The translations under genes were made by a program, and so were the position numbers. The notes under the pieces were generated by a model. That model was not told the origin of the DNA. It worked only from the letters and a program-made list of their open reading frames with translations, and did no database searches. 64,000 bases of DNA from JAVBJV01 sp031555315 (GTDB lineage Bacteria; Pseudomonadota; Alphaproteobacteria; Acetobacterales; Acetobacteraceae): contig JAVBUO010000010.1 of the NCBI GenBank assembly GCA_031555315.1, positions 62,001 to 126,000 on the forward strand, given 5' to 3'. Positions 35,045 to 46,387 of the stretch are shown here, one piece after another (the first letter of the stretch is position 1; every line of letters begins with the position of its first letter).

Positions 35045-35896
35045 ATGCAAACCATCCACGATGCAATTTCGTTGCGTAATGCCGTTCGCGCCTGGCGCGC
35101 GCAAGGTCTGTCGGTCGGCTGCGTGCTGACCATGGGCAATCTGCACGCGGGGCATTTCTCGCTGGTGAAGCAGGCGTTGCAGCGTGCCGACCGTGTTGTG
35201 GCGACTGTGTTCGTAAACCCGACCCAGTTCGGCCAGAACGAGGATTTCAGCCGCTATCCGCGCACGCTGGAGCAGGATCAGGCAGGGTTGGCCGCACATG
35301 GCTGCCATCTGTTGTTCGCCCCCGCTGTCGAGGTGATGTACCCGTTCGGAACCGAACACACGGCGAAGGTGCATGTCCCGGTTATCACCGATACGCTCGA
35401 GGGTGCGCACCGGCCCGGGCATTTCGATGGCATGTCGACCGTGGTGATGAAGCTGTTGAATCTGGTGCAGGCCGATCTGTCGGTCTTCGGTCAGAAAGAC
35501 TGGCAGCAGGTGCTGGTGGTGCGGCGGATGGTGCGCGATCTGGCGTTGCCGGTCGAAATCCTCGACGCGCCGACGATGCGCGAGGCGGACGGTCTGGCGA
35601 TGAGCTCGCGCAACCAGTACCTGTCGGCGGATGAACGCCGGCAGGCAACCGCCATTTTTATGACGTTGCAGAAGCTGCGGGATGCGTATGGGCGCGGTGC
35701 CGCGCATGTCGAACTGGAACAGGCGGCGGTGGCAGAACTGCGGGAAGCCGGATTTCTGCCGGATTACGTCGCGATTCGCCGCGCCGCGGACCTGACGGAG
35801 CCCGGGGCCGGAGAGCGTAACGGTGTCATGGCACTGATCGCGGCCCGTCTTGGAAAGACGCGTCTGATTGATAATATGCTGTTCGAGGCCGGCTGA
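35045..35896 (+). CDS. panC: Pantoate-beta-alanine ligase
   Basis: A 283-residue pantothenate synthetase that condenses pantoate and beta-alanine with ATP. The HIGH-type site is TMGNLHAGH near 32-40; FVNPTQFGQNEDFSRYPR, FGQKDWQQ and DGLAMSSRNQYL are all conserved. ATG 35045 is the start. The 240-base gap before it contains the argG terminator and an AT-rich segment likely to hold the panC promoter. panB is not in the window. Confidence 0.95.
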   Translation: MQTIHDAISLRNAVRAWRAQGLSVGCVLTMGNLHAGHFSLVKQALQRADRVVATVFVNPTQFGQNEDFSRYPRTLEQDQAGLAAHGCHLLFAPAVEVMYPFGTEHTAKVHVPVITDTLEGAHRPGHFDGMSTVVMKLLNLVQADLSVFGQKDWQQVLVVRRMVRDLALPVEILDAPTMREADGLAMSSRNQYLSADERRQATAIFMTLQKLRDAYGRGAAHVELEQAAVAELREAGFLPDYVAIRRAADLTEPGAGERNGVMALIAARLGKTRLIDNMLFEAG

Positions 35897-35968
35897 AAGC
35901 CAAGTTTATTTTATTGCGAACAAGGGTGGTTTTTTGCAATCAGCCTCAGCAGAAGCGGGAGCGCATCG

Positions 35969-36733
35969 ATGTTTGACCTGACCGATAGAGTGGCGATCGT
36001 GACCGGGGGCAATGGCGGGATCGGCCTGGGCATGGCGGGCGGACTTGCGCATGCCGGGGCGCATATCGTGATCGTGGGCCGCAACGCCCAGAAGAATGCT
36101 GCGGCGGAATCGCAGATCAGATCGTTTCATCTGAACATGCAGGTGATGTCGGTGGTGGCCGATATCACCAAGGAAGAAGCCTGTCAGGAGATGGTCGCGC
36201 AGGTCGAGGCCCGGTTCGGGCGGGTCGATGTCCTGATCAACAATGCCGGCATCAGCATCCGCAAGTCGCCGCAGGATTATGTGCTGGCCGACTGGCACCA
36301 GGTGCTGGATGTCAACCTGATCGGGGCGTTTTTGTGCGCGCAGGCCGTCTATCCGGCGATGAAGCGGGTGGGGGGCGGCAAGATCATCAATATCGGTTCG
36401 ATGTCGGCGCTGTTCGGCAACCATTACTCGGCGGTCAACGGGGCCAGCAAGGCGGCATTGATACAGCTGACCAAGACTCTGGCCTGTACCTGGGCGGCCG
36501 ACAACATCCAGGTGAACGCTATTTTGCCCGGCTGGATCGAGACCGACATGACACGTTCGGTCATCTCGGAAATACCGGAGGCGCGCGAAAAAGCTCTGGC
36601 ACGCATTCCGGCCGGCCGGTCGGGGGTCACGGACGATCTGGCCGGTGTGGCGGCGTTTCTGGCCTCCGATGTGGCGGACTATATCACCGGCGCGGCGATT
36701 CCGGTGGATGGCGGATACTCGGCGTTCGGATAA
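35969..36733 (+). CDS. SDR-family oxidoreductase lacking the catalytic Tyr
   Basis: A 254-residue short-chain dehydrogenase fold: TGGNGGIGLGMA nucleotide loop near 13, NNAGISI, and a C-terminal PVDGGYSAFG. Closest in pattern to the glucose/gluconate dehydrogenase-like subgroup (NIQVNAILPGWIETDMT). The Tyr of the YxxxK site is Asn here: the stretch reads SALFGNHYSAVNGASKAA, with Ser and Lys kept. A Tyr four residues earlier is out of register. It may be inactive, altered or repurposed. The start at 35969 is 72 bases after panC. Confidence 0.85.
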   Translation: MFDLTDRVAIVTGGNGGIGLGMAGGLAHAGAHIVIVGRNAQKNAAAESQIRSFHLNMQVMSVVADITKEEACQEMVAQVEARFGRVDVLINNAGISIRKSPQDYVLADWHQVLDVNLIGAFLCAQAVYPAMKRVGGGKIINIGSMSALFGNHYSAVNGASKAALIQLTKTLACTWAADNIQVNAILPGWIETDMTRSVISEIPEAREKALARIPAGRSGVTDDLAGVAAFLASDVADYITGAAIPVDGGYSAFG

Positions 36734-36738
36734 GCCCC

Positions 36739-36765
36739 AAAACCGTATTCGATGCGGCGGTTTTT
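36739..36765 (+). terminator. Intrinsic terminator after SDR gene
   Basis: AAAACCG (36739-36745) pairs with CGGTTTT (36758-36764), followed by further T. It separates the SDR gene from the glycine riboswitch transcript. Confidence 0.6.
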
Positions 36766-36891
36766 CTACTTTTACGATAAATAGCCGGGCGGCGTGGTCG
36801 CCGTGCACCGATTCGACCCGTGGCGTGCCGCCAGCGCGCAATCCCCGATTGCTCCGGCCCGGCAGATCGGCCATGTATAGGCCGTTCGATT

Positions 36892-37078
36892 CCCCGCGCG
36901 GAAGAGAGCAGCATCGCTGCCGCCGAAGGCGCAACCGGCCCCGGAAACGCTCAGGCACCAAGGACCGCGCGGGATACGGACCTCTGGAAAGCCGGTGGGA
37001 AATCCACCGCACCGACGGAGTAAGGCACGGGTGCGCCCGGGCTGAATCTCTCAGGTTCCGCGACAGAGGGGGCCGGGC
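36892..37078 (+). promoter_or_regulatory. Tandem glycine riboswitch upstream of gcvT
   Basis: Two adjacent glycine aptamers. The first (about 36892-36973) contains GCGGAAGAG, GCCGCCGAAGGCGCAA and CTCAGGCACCAAGGACCGCG. The second (about 36974-37078) contains GACGGAGTAAGGCACGG, CTGAATCTCTCAGG and CGACAGAGGGGG. Tandem gcvT RNAs bind glycine and switch on the glycine cleavage operon, which follows directly. The 36770-36890 stretch upstream holds the leader start and no gene. Confidence 0.95.
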
Positions 37079-37119
37079 AGGTGTGCAATTCCGCACCCGG
37101 CCAGCAGCGGAGCCGGATA

Positions 37120-38220
37120 TTGTCTGAAGAAATTCTGAGAACGACGCCTTTGGATGCGCTGCATCGCGCGCTGGGCGCACGCATGGTGCCGTTCGCGGGA
37201 TATGCGATGCCCGTGCAGTACCAGGGCATTCTGGCCGAGCACGCGGCGTGCCGCACGCAAGCCGCGCTGTTCGATGTGTCGCATATGGGCCAGGCGTCGC
37301 TGGTCGGCGAAGGCGCCGCCGCGGCGCTGGAAACGCTGGTGCCCGGCGACATGCTGGGCATCAAGCCGAACAAGCAGCGCTATACGATGTTCACCAACGA
37401 ACAGGCCGGCATCCTGGACGATCTGATGGTCGCCAATCTGGGCGACCGGCTGTTTCTGGTGGTCAATGCGGGCTGCAAGGAACAGGACTTTGCCCACCTG
37501 AACGCCAATCTGCCCAACGGCGTGAAGCTGACGGTGCACGAAGATCGCGCGCTGCTGGCGTTGCAGGGGCCAAAAGCCGCCGCCGTGCTGGCGCGTTTTG
37601 CACCCGCGGCGGCGGCGCTGACGTTCATGGGCGTGGCGCCGGTCGACGTGGCAGGCATCGCGTGCATCGTCTCGCGTTCGGGCTATACGGGCGAGGACGG
37701 GTTCGAGATCAGCGTGCCGGCCGATCAGGCGGAGAAACTGGCGAAGACGCTGCTCGACGCGCCCGAGGTGGCCCCTGCCGGGCTGGGCGCGCGTGACAGC
37801 CTGCGTCTCGAGGCCGGGCTGTGCCTGTACGGGAACGACATCGACACCACCACCACGCCGGTCGAGGCCGCGCTGGTCTGGGCGATCGGCAAGCGCCGGC
37901 GCATGGAAGGCGGCTATCCCGGCGCGGACGTCGTCAATGCGCAGATCGCCAATGGCACGGAGCGTGTGCGCGTCGGCCTGCGCGTCGATGGCCGTGCGCC
38001 GGCGCGCGCGCATACCGAGATCGTCGATGCCAACGGCGTGAAGATCGGCGAGGTGACCTCCGGCACGTTCGGCCCCAGCGTGAATGCGCCGGTGGCGATG
38101 GGGTATGTGCGCCGCGATCTTTCCACCGACGGCACGGCGCTGAACCTGATGGTGCGTGGCAAACCACTGCCCGCGCATGTCGCCCCGACGCCTTTTGTTC
38201 CTCATCGTTACGCAAAATAG
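37120..38220 (+). CDS. gcvT: Glycine cleavage system T protein (aminomethyltransferase)
   Basis: A 366-residue T protein that transfers the methylene of aminomethyl-lipoyl-H to tetrahydrofolate. LRTTPLDALHRALGARMVPFAGY opens the family-typical N-terminus, and the folate-binding middle domain and the C-terminal barrel (SGTFGPSVNAPVAMGYV) are present. The likely start is TTG 37120 (LSEEILRTT) with GGAG 8 bases upstream; a GTG at 37081 would add residues encoded by the riboswitch tail. gcvH follows after 15 bases. Confidence 0.93.
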   Translation: MSEEILRTTPLDALHRALGARMVPFAGYAMPVQYQGILAEHAACRTQAALFDVSHMGQASLVGEGAAAALETLVPGDMLGIKPNKQRYTMFTNEQAGILDDLMVANLGDRLFLVVNAGCKEQDFAHLNANLPNGVKLTVHEDRALLALQGPKAAAVLARFAPAAAALTFMGVAPVDVAGIACIVSRSGYTGEDGFEISVPADQAEKLAKTLLDAPEVAPAGLGARDSLRLEAGLCLYGNDIDTTTTPVEAALVWAIGKRRRMEGGYPGADVVNAQIANGTERVRVGLRVDGRAPARAHTEIVDANGVKIGEVTSGTFGPSVNAPVAMGYVRRDLSTDGTALNLMVRGKPLPAHVAPTPFVPHRYAK

Positions 38221-38235
38221 GAAGGACTGCGTTCC

Positions 38236-38607
38236 ATGACCAAGAAGTTCACCAAGGATCACGAATGGGTGCGGGTGCAGGGCGATCATGTGGTGGTCGG
38301 CATCACCGACTATGCGCAATCGTCGCTGGGCGATATCGTGTTCGTCGAACTGCCGGTATCCGACCGCGTGCTTGCCGCGGGCGAAGCCTGCGCGGTGGTC
38401 GAGAGCGTGAAGGCGGCGTCCGACATCTATGCGCCGATCAGCGGCAAGGTGATCGAGAACAACGACACCATCATCGACAACCCGGCGCTGGTGAACGCCA
38501 GCCCCGAAGGCGATGCGTGGTTCTTCACGATGACGATGGCAAACCCGGCCGAGTTCGACGCACTGATGGATGAAGCGGCGTACAAGGCATACGTCGAAAC
38601 CCTCTAA
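38236..38607 (+). CDS. gcvH: Glycine cleavage system H protein
   Basis: A 123-residue lipoyl carrier of the glycine cleavage complex. The lipoylation site is K59 in VVESVKAASDIY; the N-terminal KDHEWVRVQGD and YAQSSLGDIVFVELP are conserved. It shuttles aminomethyl groups from GcvP to GcvT. An AGGA Shine-Dalgarno precedes it, and the gene lies in the gcvT-H-P operon. Confidence 0.97.
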   Translation: MTKKFTKDHEWVRVQGDHVVVGITDYAQSSLGDIVFVELPVSDRVLAAGEACAVVESVKAASDIYAPISGKVIENNDTIIDNPALVNASPEGDAWFFTMTMANPAEFDALMDEAAYKAYVETL

Positions 38608-38664
38608 ACTGCACCGTCCGGGCGGGGCGCAGATCTCGCCCGGAAACGTTTCAAGAGAACGAAC

Positions 38665-41535
<2,871 letters not shown>

Positions 41536-41557
41536 TATGGCCTGATGCGTAATGAAG

Positions 41558-41590
41558 AGGGCGCCGCCATCATCGTGCGGCGCCCTTTTG
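41558..41590 (+). terminator. Intrinsic terminator after gcvP
   Basis: A 10-bp GC-rich stem AGGGCGCCGC / GCGGCGCCCT around CATCATCGT is followed by TTTT. Confidence 0.93.
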
Positions 41591-41638
41591 CGTTGTGGTA
41601 GTATGCGATGTGATGATAGTGTCGCCGAGGAGGGCACC

Positions 41639-42214
41639 ATGCACATTGTCAGACGGACCGTTCTGCTGGGGATTTTGATTCTGGGGGCGTGTTCGTCGTC
41701 GCCCGAGGTGCGGACCGACTACGACCGGACGGCGGATTTTGCACGCTATCGCAGCTTCGGCTTCATGCAGCCAGCCGGGGCTGGGGGATATGCCAGTCTG
41801 AACACCGAGCGTCTGCGTGCCGAAGCGCGCCGGCAGATGGAAGCGCGCGGCTATGTCTATGCGGCTGACAACCCGGACCTGCTGCTGAATTTCGACGTGA
41901 AGTTCGAGGAACGCGGCGATGTGCTGCCGTCTGCCGCGCCGCCCTGGCCGTACCGGGCGGGATTCTATAACGGCTGGGCGGGCTATACGCCGGTGACCTA
42001 CGACCAGTACACACAGGGGACTTTGGCGATCGATATCGTCGACCGCGCCCGCCAGGCAATGGTCTGGCAGGGCGTCGCCGTGGCGCGCGGGGACGAGCGG
42101 ATGCGCCACCCGTCCGAGGAACGCCTGAGCGCGGTGGTGGCCGAGGTGTTCGCACGCTACCCCTTCCGTGCCGGCAGCGGCGTGGCGCAGCCGCCATTAA
42201 GGCCAGCGCGATAG
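41639..42214 (+). CDS. DUF4136 lipoprotein
   Basis: A 191-residue lipoprotein with lipobox ILGAC and a DUF4136 domain: VRTDYDRTADFARYRSFGF, then AEARRQMEARGYVYA, DLLLNFDV, and GTLAIDIVDRARQAMVWQGVA. The ATG 41639 is preceded by GAGGAGGG. DUF4136 proteins are periplasm-facing with unknown function. It stands alone between the gcv operon and a methyltransferase. Confidence 0.88.
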   Translation: MHIVRRTVLLGILILGACSSSPEVRTDYDRTADFARYRSFGFMQPAGAGGYASLNTERLRAEARRQMEARGYVYAADNPDLLLNFDVKFEERGDVLPSAAPPWPYRAGFYNGWAGYTPVTYDQYTQGTLAIDIVDRARQAMVWQGVAVARGDERMRHPSEERLSAVVAEVFARYPFRAGSGVAQPPLRPAR

Positions 42215-42300
42215 AAACCGGATAGGCATGCTCTGGGTTTTGGGTTAATTCGGCAACGACGTATAGTACCTAAATACTTTATCAGAGAAAGACGCTTCGG

Positions 42301-43335
42301 ATGTTTGCGCTGAAAAACCTCTTGTCGGGAAGAAACGAAACCAAATCAGATACCCCGGAAGAGATCGTTATTTCCCTGTATAAAGGCATCCTGCAACGCG
42401 GGGCCGATCCGGGCGGGTTGCAGCATTATTCCGAGCGGCTGGCTGGTGGCGCATCGGTCAAGCAGATTATCGACGATCTGTGTGCATCCGAGGAGTTTGC
42501 GCGCTTGGACCAACGGGCGAAACCGCCGGGCGAAAACCGGCGCCTGCTGGATCTGGCCCCCGCGATGGAGCTTGAACTGGATCTGCCGCCGGCTGAACTG
42601 GACCGGATGTGGGCGCATACGACCGAGGTTTGGGCGAACTATGGCGAAACCGATCCATATTGGTCCGTTCTGACCGACCCCAAATGGCACGCGAAAAACA
42701 TGGACCGCGCAGAGAAGCTGGCGGCGTTCTATGAAACCGGCGAAGCGTCCATCGAGCGTCTGGAAGCCTGGTTGCGCCGCAACCAAGTCGAACTTGGGGC
42801 GGATGCCGTCTGTGCCGAATATGGCTGTGGTGTCGGGCGCGGCACGCTGTGGCTGGCACAGCGCTTCAAGCGTGTGATCGCGTTCGATATCTCGGAACCG
42901 CATCTGCGCGCTGCCGAGACCTATCTGGCGGGGCGCGGTGTCCATAACGTCGAATTCGTGCTGATGAAAGACAAGAGCGATCTGTCCCGGCTGCAGGATT
43001 TCGATCTGCTGTTTTCAGAGATCGTGCTGCAACACAACCCGCCACCGATCATTCTCGATATTCTCGGGATCGTATTTTCGGGCGTCAGGAAGGGTGGTGT
43101 CTGCTTTTTCCAACTGCCGACCCATGCGATAGATTACGCTTTCCGTATCGAAGATTACTGGCAGAACGAAGCCAGCAAGAAAACGATGGAAACGCACTTC
43201 GTGCCGCAACACGAGATTCTGACGCTGGCCGAAAAGCACGACGTATTCGCGTTGGAGATTCAGCCTGATGGCTGGATCGGCCAGTCGACGCGCTGGATGT
43301 CCCATACGTTCCTGTTGCGGAAAACCGCAGCCTGA
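42301..43335 (+). CDS. DUF4214 domain fused to a class I SAM methyltransferase
   Basis: A 344-residue two-domain protein. The N-terminal part (about 20-70) matches DUF4214 (LYKGILQRGADPGGLQHYSERL), usually found in glycan-associated or secreted proteins. The rest is a SAM methyltransferase with motif I AEYGCGVGRGTLWLA near 180, motif II VIAFDISEPHL, and a post-motif FSEIVLQHNPP. It may act on a surface glycan, like the FkbM/GT9 pair, but no glycosyltransferase is adjacent. The substrate is unknown. Confidence 0.78.
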   Translation: MFALKNLLSGRNETKSDTPEEIVISLYKGILQRGADPGGLQHYSERLAGGASVKQIIDDLCASEEFARLDQRAKPPGENRRLLDLAPAMELELDLPPAELDRMWAHTTEVWANYGETDPYWSVLTDPKWHAKNMDRAEKLAAFYETGEASIERLEAWLRRNQVELGADAVCAEYGCGVGRGTLWLAQRFKRVIAFDISEPHLRAAETYLAGRGVHNVEFVLMKDKSDLSRLQDFDLLFSEIVLQHNPPPIILDILGIVFSGVRKGGVCFFQLPTHAIDYAFRIEDYWQNEASKKTMETHFVPQHEILTLAEKHDVFALEIQPDGWIGQSTRWMSHTFLLRKTAA

Positions 43336-43378
43336 ACCGTGGGGGGCGGGCATTACCGGGGAACAGGCCGGGAATGCT

Positions 43379-43828
43379 CTAACGGCGGTACTGGATGAAG
43401 GACGTGCGCTTGGCCAACGTGTCGTAGAGGGCGCGGCCGTCGCTGTTGTACTCCTGTGTCAGCCACCAGACGCGCTCGCACTTGGCGGCATCGGCGGCCT
43501 TGTAAACGGCCTCGATCAGCGCGCGCCCGATCCCGCCGCCGCGCACCGTGGGATCGACGTAAAGGTCTTTCAGGTAACAGTCGTCAACCAGCGTCCAGGT
43601 GTTGGCGACGAAGATCCAGTGCACGATGCCGACCATCTTGCCATCACGCCAGGCCGCCAGCCCCCGAATGGTGCGTTCGTTCGGATCGATCAGCCGTGCC
43701 CAGGTTTTCTCGGTCACTTCGGTGGGCAGGTGGGCGCGATAATAGTGCTGATAGCCACGCCACAGCATTTCCCAGAACGACCGATCGGCGGCGGTCAGGG
43801 GGCACAGTGTCGGGGCGGGATGCAGCAT
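43379..43828 (-). CDS. GNAT-family N-acetyltransferase
   Basis: A 149-residue GNAT protein. The acetyl-CoA binding region is LYVDPTVRGGGIGRALIEAVY (R-G-G-G-I-G) around 90-110, preceded by the beta strand DCYLKDLYV and followed by WLTQEYNSDGRALYDTLAKR. It reads toward the methyltransferase gene, with which it converges. The substrate is unknown. Confidence 0.88.
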   Translation of the reverse strand: MLHPAPTLCPLTAADRSFWEMLWRGYQHYYRAHLPTEVTEKTWARLIDPNERTIRGLAAWRDGKMVGIVHWIFVANTWTLVDDCYLKDLYVDPTVRGGGIGRALIEAVYKAADAAKCERVWWLTQEYNSDGRALYDTLAKRTSFIQYRR

Positions 43829-44010
43829 GCCGGTATTCCTTCTGGGGCGTTGCTGGCCATGGTGCTCAAGAGTTGTTGGCTCGACAATAGAAAATCGTTT
43901 TGCACCTATAAGTGTATAAAAGTCGTTGGATATGCTCTCTGTGCGTTGACGGCGGCAGGGAGCTTTCGCACGTTAAGGACGGTAAGAATTCCGGAAGGAA
44001 GAGTGAACTC

Positions 44011-44445
44011 ATGTCCAGTATCGGTCTGTCGGCCCATCTTCTGCTTGCCGGTATATGGCTTGGCTGCGTGCTGACCGAGTTTTTTTTCGAGCGCGCGCTG
44101 CTGGGCAAGGGGCGCGCGCAGGAACATATCCTCGCACATCTGCACAAGCGTGTGGATATGGTCGTGGAGCTGCCGGCCTTTTCATTGCTGGCGCTGCTGG
44201 GGCTCGTGCTGTTGCGCCACGCGACGCTGGACACGTTGCTGGCGGCAAAGATCGCCTGCGCGATGGTTGCAATTCTGGCGAATATCTGGTGCATCCGGCT
44301 GGTCTTTCGGCGCGCGGCGGCCGCGGATGCCGCAGACTGGGACGGGTTCGACAAACTCGATCATCTGCAGCACAAGATCGGCGCGGTGGTGTTGCTGGGG
44401 ATTCTGGGGGCGCTGGTGTTGGGACTGATCCGGAGCGGAGGATGA
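44011..44445 (+). CDS. Small four-helix membrane protein, unknown function
   Basis: A 144-residue protein with four predicted membrane helices: about 5-22, 48-64, 73-92 and 125-142. A conserved-looking first helix (LSAHLLLAGIWLGCVLTEFFFE) and a HKRVDMVVELP motif between helices 1 and 2 hint at a ligand- or haem-binding small membrane protein, but I do not recognise the family. ATG 44011 is preceded by GGAAGGAA. It lies 7 bases before a DUF2891 gene and is probably co-transcribed. Confidence 0.65.
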   Translation: MSSIGLSAHLLLAGIWLGCVLTEFFFERALLGKGRAQEHILAHLHKRVDMVVELPAFSLLALLGLVLLRHATLDTLLAAKIACAMVAILANIWCIRLVFRRAAAADAADWDGFDKLDHLQHKIGAVVLLGILGALVLGLIRSGG

Positions 44446-44452
44446 GACATAG

Positions 44453-45451
44453 ATGCTGAACGAGGAACTGGCTGAGCGTTTTGCCCGCATCGCATTGGGA
44501 CATGTGGGGCGCGAATATCCGAATTCGGTGCAGCATGTGTTTGCCGATGCGGATGATGTCGGCACGCCGCGCGCGCTGCATCCGGTGTTCTTCGGCAGTT
44601 TCGATTGGCATTCTTGCGTGCATGCGCACTGGATGCTCGCACATCTTCTGCGGCGTTTTCCGCAGATGGAAGTGGCGGCGGCGATCCGTGCGCATTTTGA
44701 TGCGCGCTTGACCGCGGCGGCGGTCGCCGGCGAGTGCGCCTATATGAACCGCACCGTGGCGCGCGGATTTCAACGCCCTTACGGCTGGGGGTGGCTGCTG
44801 AAGCTGGCGTCGGAACTGTTACAGATGCCGGCGCATGCGTGGGCGGCAACGCTGGCGCCGCTCACCCAGATCTTTGTGCAGCGCTATCATGCGTTTCTGC
44901 CGCAGGCGACATACCCGGTGCGGGTCGGCACACATTTCAACACCGCGTTCAGCCTGCGCGTGGCGGCGGATTACGCCGATGCGGCACAGGATGCGTCGTT
45001 GCGCGATCTGCTGCGTGACACGGCATGGCGCTGGTTCGGCGTGGACGAAAACGCGCCTGCCTGGGGCGAGCCGAGCGGCGACGATTTCCTGTCCTCGACC
45101 CTGATCGAGGCCGAGTGCATGCGCCGTCTGCTGCCGCCGGAACGTTTTGCCGCATGGTTCGATCGGTTCCTGCCCGATATCGCGGCCGGCAGACCTGCCG
45201 TGCTGTTCACTCCCGCCACGGTCAGCGATCGCACCGACGGCAAGACCGCGCATCTGGACGGGCTGAACCTCAGCCGTGCGTGGTGCTGGCGGTCTTTGGC
45301 GATGGTGTTACCGGCAGGTGATATGCGTCGCGCGAAGATGCTGGCCGCGGCCGAGGCACACCTGCAGGCCGGCCTGCCGCATGTGGCGGGCGATTACATG
45401 GGCGAGCACTGGCTGGCGAGTTATGCGGTGCTGGCGATGGGCGACGCCTGA
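44453..45451 (+). CDS. DUF2891 family protein
   Basis: A 332-residue cytosolic-type protein of the DUF2891 family. It has HPVFFGSFDWHSCVHAHWMLA near 45-65, AYMNRTVARGFQRPYGWGWLLKL near 102, and GEPSGDDFLSSTLIEAECM near 205. His/Asp/Trp-rich motifs in an all-alpha toroid-like pattern suggest an enzyme, perhaps on carbohydrate, but no activity is established. It follows the four-helix membrane protein. Confidence 0.85.
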   Translation: MLNEELAERFARIALGHVGREYPNSVQHVFADADDVGTPRALHPVFFGSFDWHSCVHAHWMLAHLLRRFPQMEVAAAIRAHFDARLTAAAVAGECAYMNRTVARGFQRPYGWGWLLKLASELLQMPAHAWAATLAPLTQIFVQRYHAFLPQATYPVRVGTHFNTAFSLRVAADYADAAQDASLRDLLRDTAWRWFGVDENAPAWGEPSGDDFLSSTLIEAECMRRLLPPERFAAWFDRFLPDIAAGRPAVLFTPATVSDRTDGKTAHLDGLNLSRAWCWRSLAMVLPAGDMRRAKMLAAAEAHLQAGLPHVAGDYMGEHWLASYAVLAMGDA

Positions 45452-45460
45452 CCGATCCGC

Positions 45461-46387
45461 TCAGGTGAACCAGTAGCGCGTTACGTGGAAAAACAGCGGC
45501 GCGGAGAAGGTGATGGAATCAAGACGATCGAGCACGCCGCCGTGCCCTTCGATCACATACCCCCAGTCCTTGGCTTTCAGGTCGCGCTTGATGGCCGACA
45601 GCACGAAACCGCCGAAGAAGCCGGCGGTTACGATCAGCACGCAGATCCCGGCGGCTTGCAATGGCGAGAACGGCGTGATCGGGTAGAGCAGCGTGCCGAT
45701 GGCGACGGCCGTCAGCCCGCCGCCGATCAGTCCTTCCAGCGTCTTTGATGGGCTGATGTTCGGTGAAAACCGCGTGCGGCCGATCAGCTTTCCCCACACG
45801 TACTGAAACACGTCCGACAGCTGCACCACGACGACCAGATAGACCAGCAGCAGGAATGGCGGCGTGGAAACGTCGAGCATCAGCAGCGCGGGTGCATGGC
45901 TGATGGCATAGACGGTCAGCATCAGCCCCCATTGCACCCGCGCGGTGCGGGCCAGGAATTCGCCGGTGTCTCCGGCCAGAGTCATGACGGCGGACAGCAC
46001 CAGGAACGCGTAGACCGGCACGAAGATGGAAAAAAGACCGTACCAGTTCATCCACAGCAGCGCATACTGGATGGGCAGCACGACGAAGAACGACAGAAAC
46101 AACGCCAGGTGATCGCCGCGCCGCGATGGCGTCAGCGTCCAGAATTCGCGCAGTGCGACGAACGACAGCAGCGCGAACAGAACGACGGTTGCTGTCTGGC
46201 CGAGATAGACCGCGCCGCCAAAGACCACGACCATCACCCACCAAGCCCGGATGCGCGCGTTCAGGTTGTCGATGGTGGCGATCGCCTTGGCGTCCGTTGC
46301 ACGCCGCGCCAGCACGAAGCCGATCAGACTGGCGACACCCAGAAAGGTCAGAATGGCGCCGAGGACGATGAGGAACGCGGTGTTCAT
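45461..46387 (-). CDS. Phosphatidate cytidylyltransferase (CdsA-like)
   Basis: A 308-residue polytopic membrane protein with about eight helices. The CdsA signature is complete near the C-terminus: SAIKRDLKAKDWGYVIEGHGG then LDRLDS; PSKTLEGLIGG upstream is also typical. It makes CDP-diacylglycerol from phosphatidate. It overlaps a plsC-like gene by four bases, which in turn overlaps a CDP-alcohol transferase-like gene. As alphaproteobacteria usually have another cdsA with bamA/rseP, this may be a second paralogue dedicated to this cluster. Confidence 0.9.
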   Translation of the reverse strand: MNTAFLIVLGAILTFLGVASLIGFVLARRATDAKAIATIDNLNARIRAWWVMVVVFGGAVYLGQTATVVLFALLSFVALREFWTLTPSRRGDHLALFLSFFVVLPIQYALLWMNWYGLFSIFVPVYAFLVLSAVMTLAGDTGEFLARTARVQWGLMLTVYAISHAPALLMLDVSTPPFLLLVYLVVVVQLSDVFQYVWGKLIGRTRFSPNISPSKTLEGLIGGGLTAVAIGTLLYPITPFSPLQAAGICVLIVTAGFFGGFVLSAIKRDLKAKDWGYVIEGHGGVLDRLDSITFSAPLFFHVTRYWFT

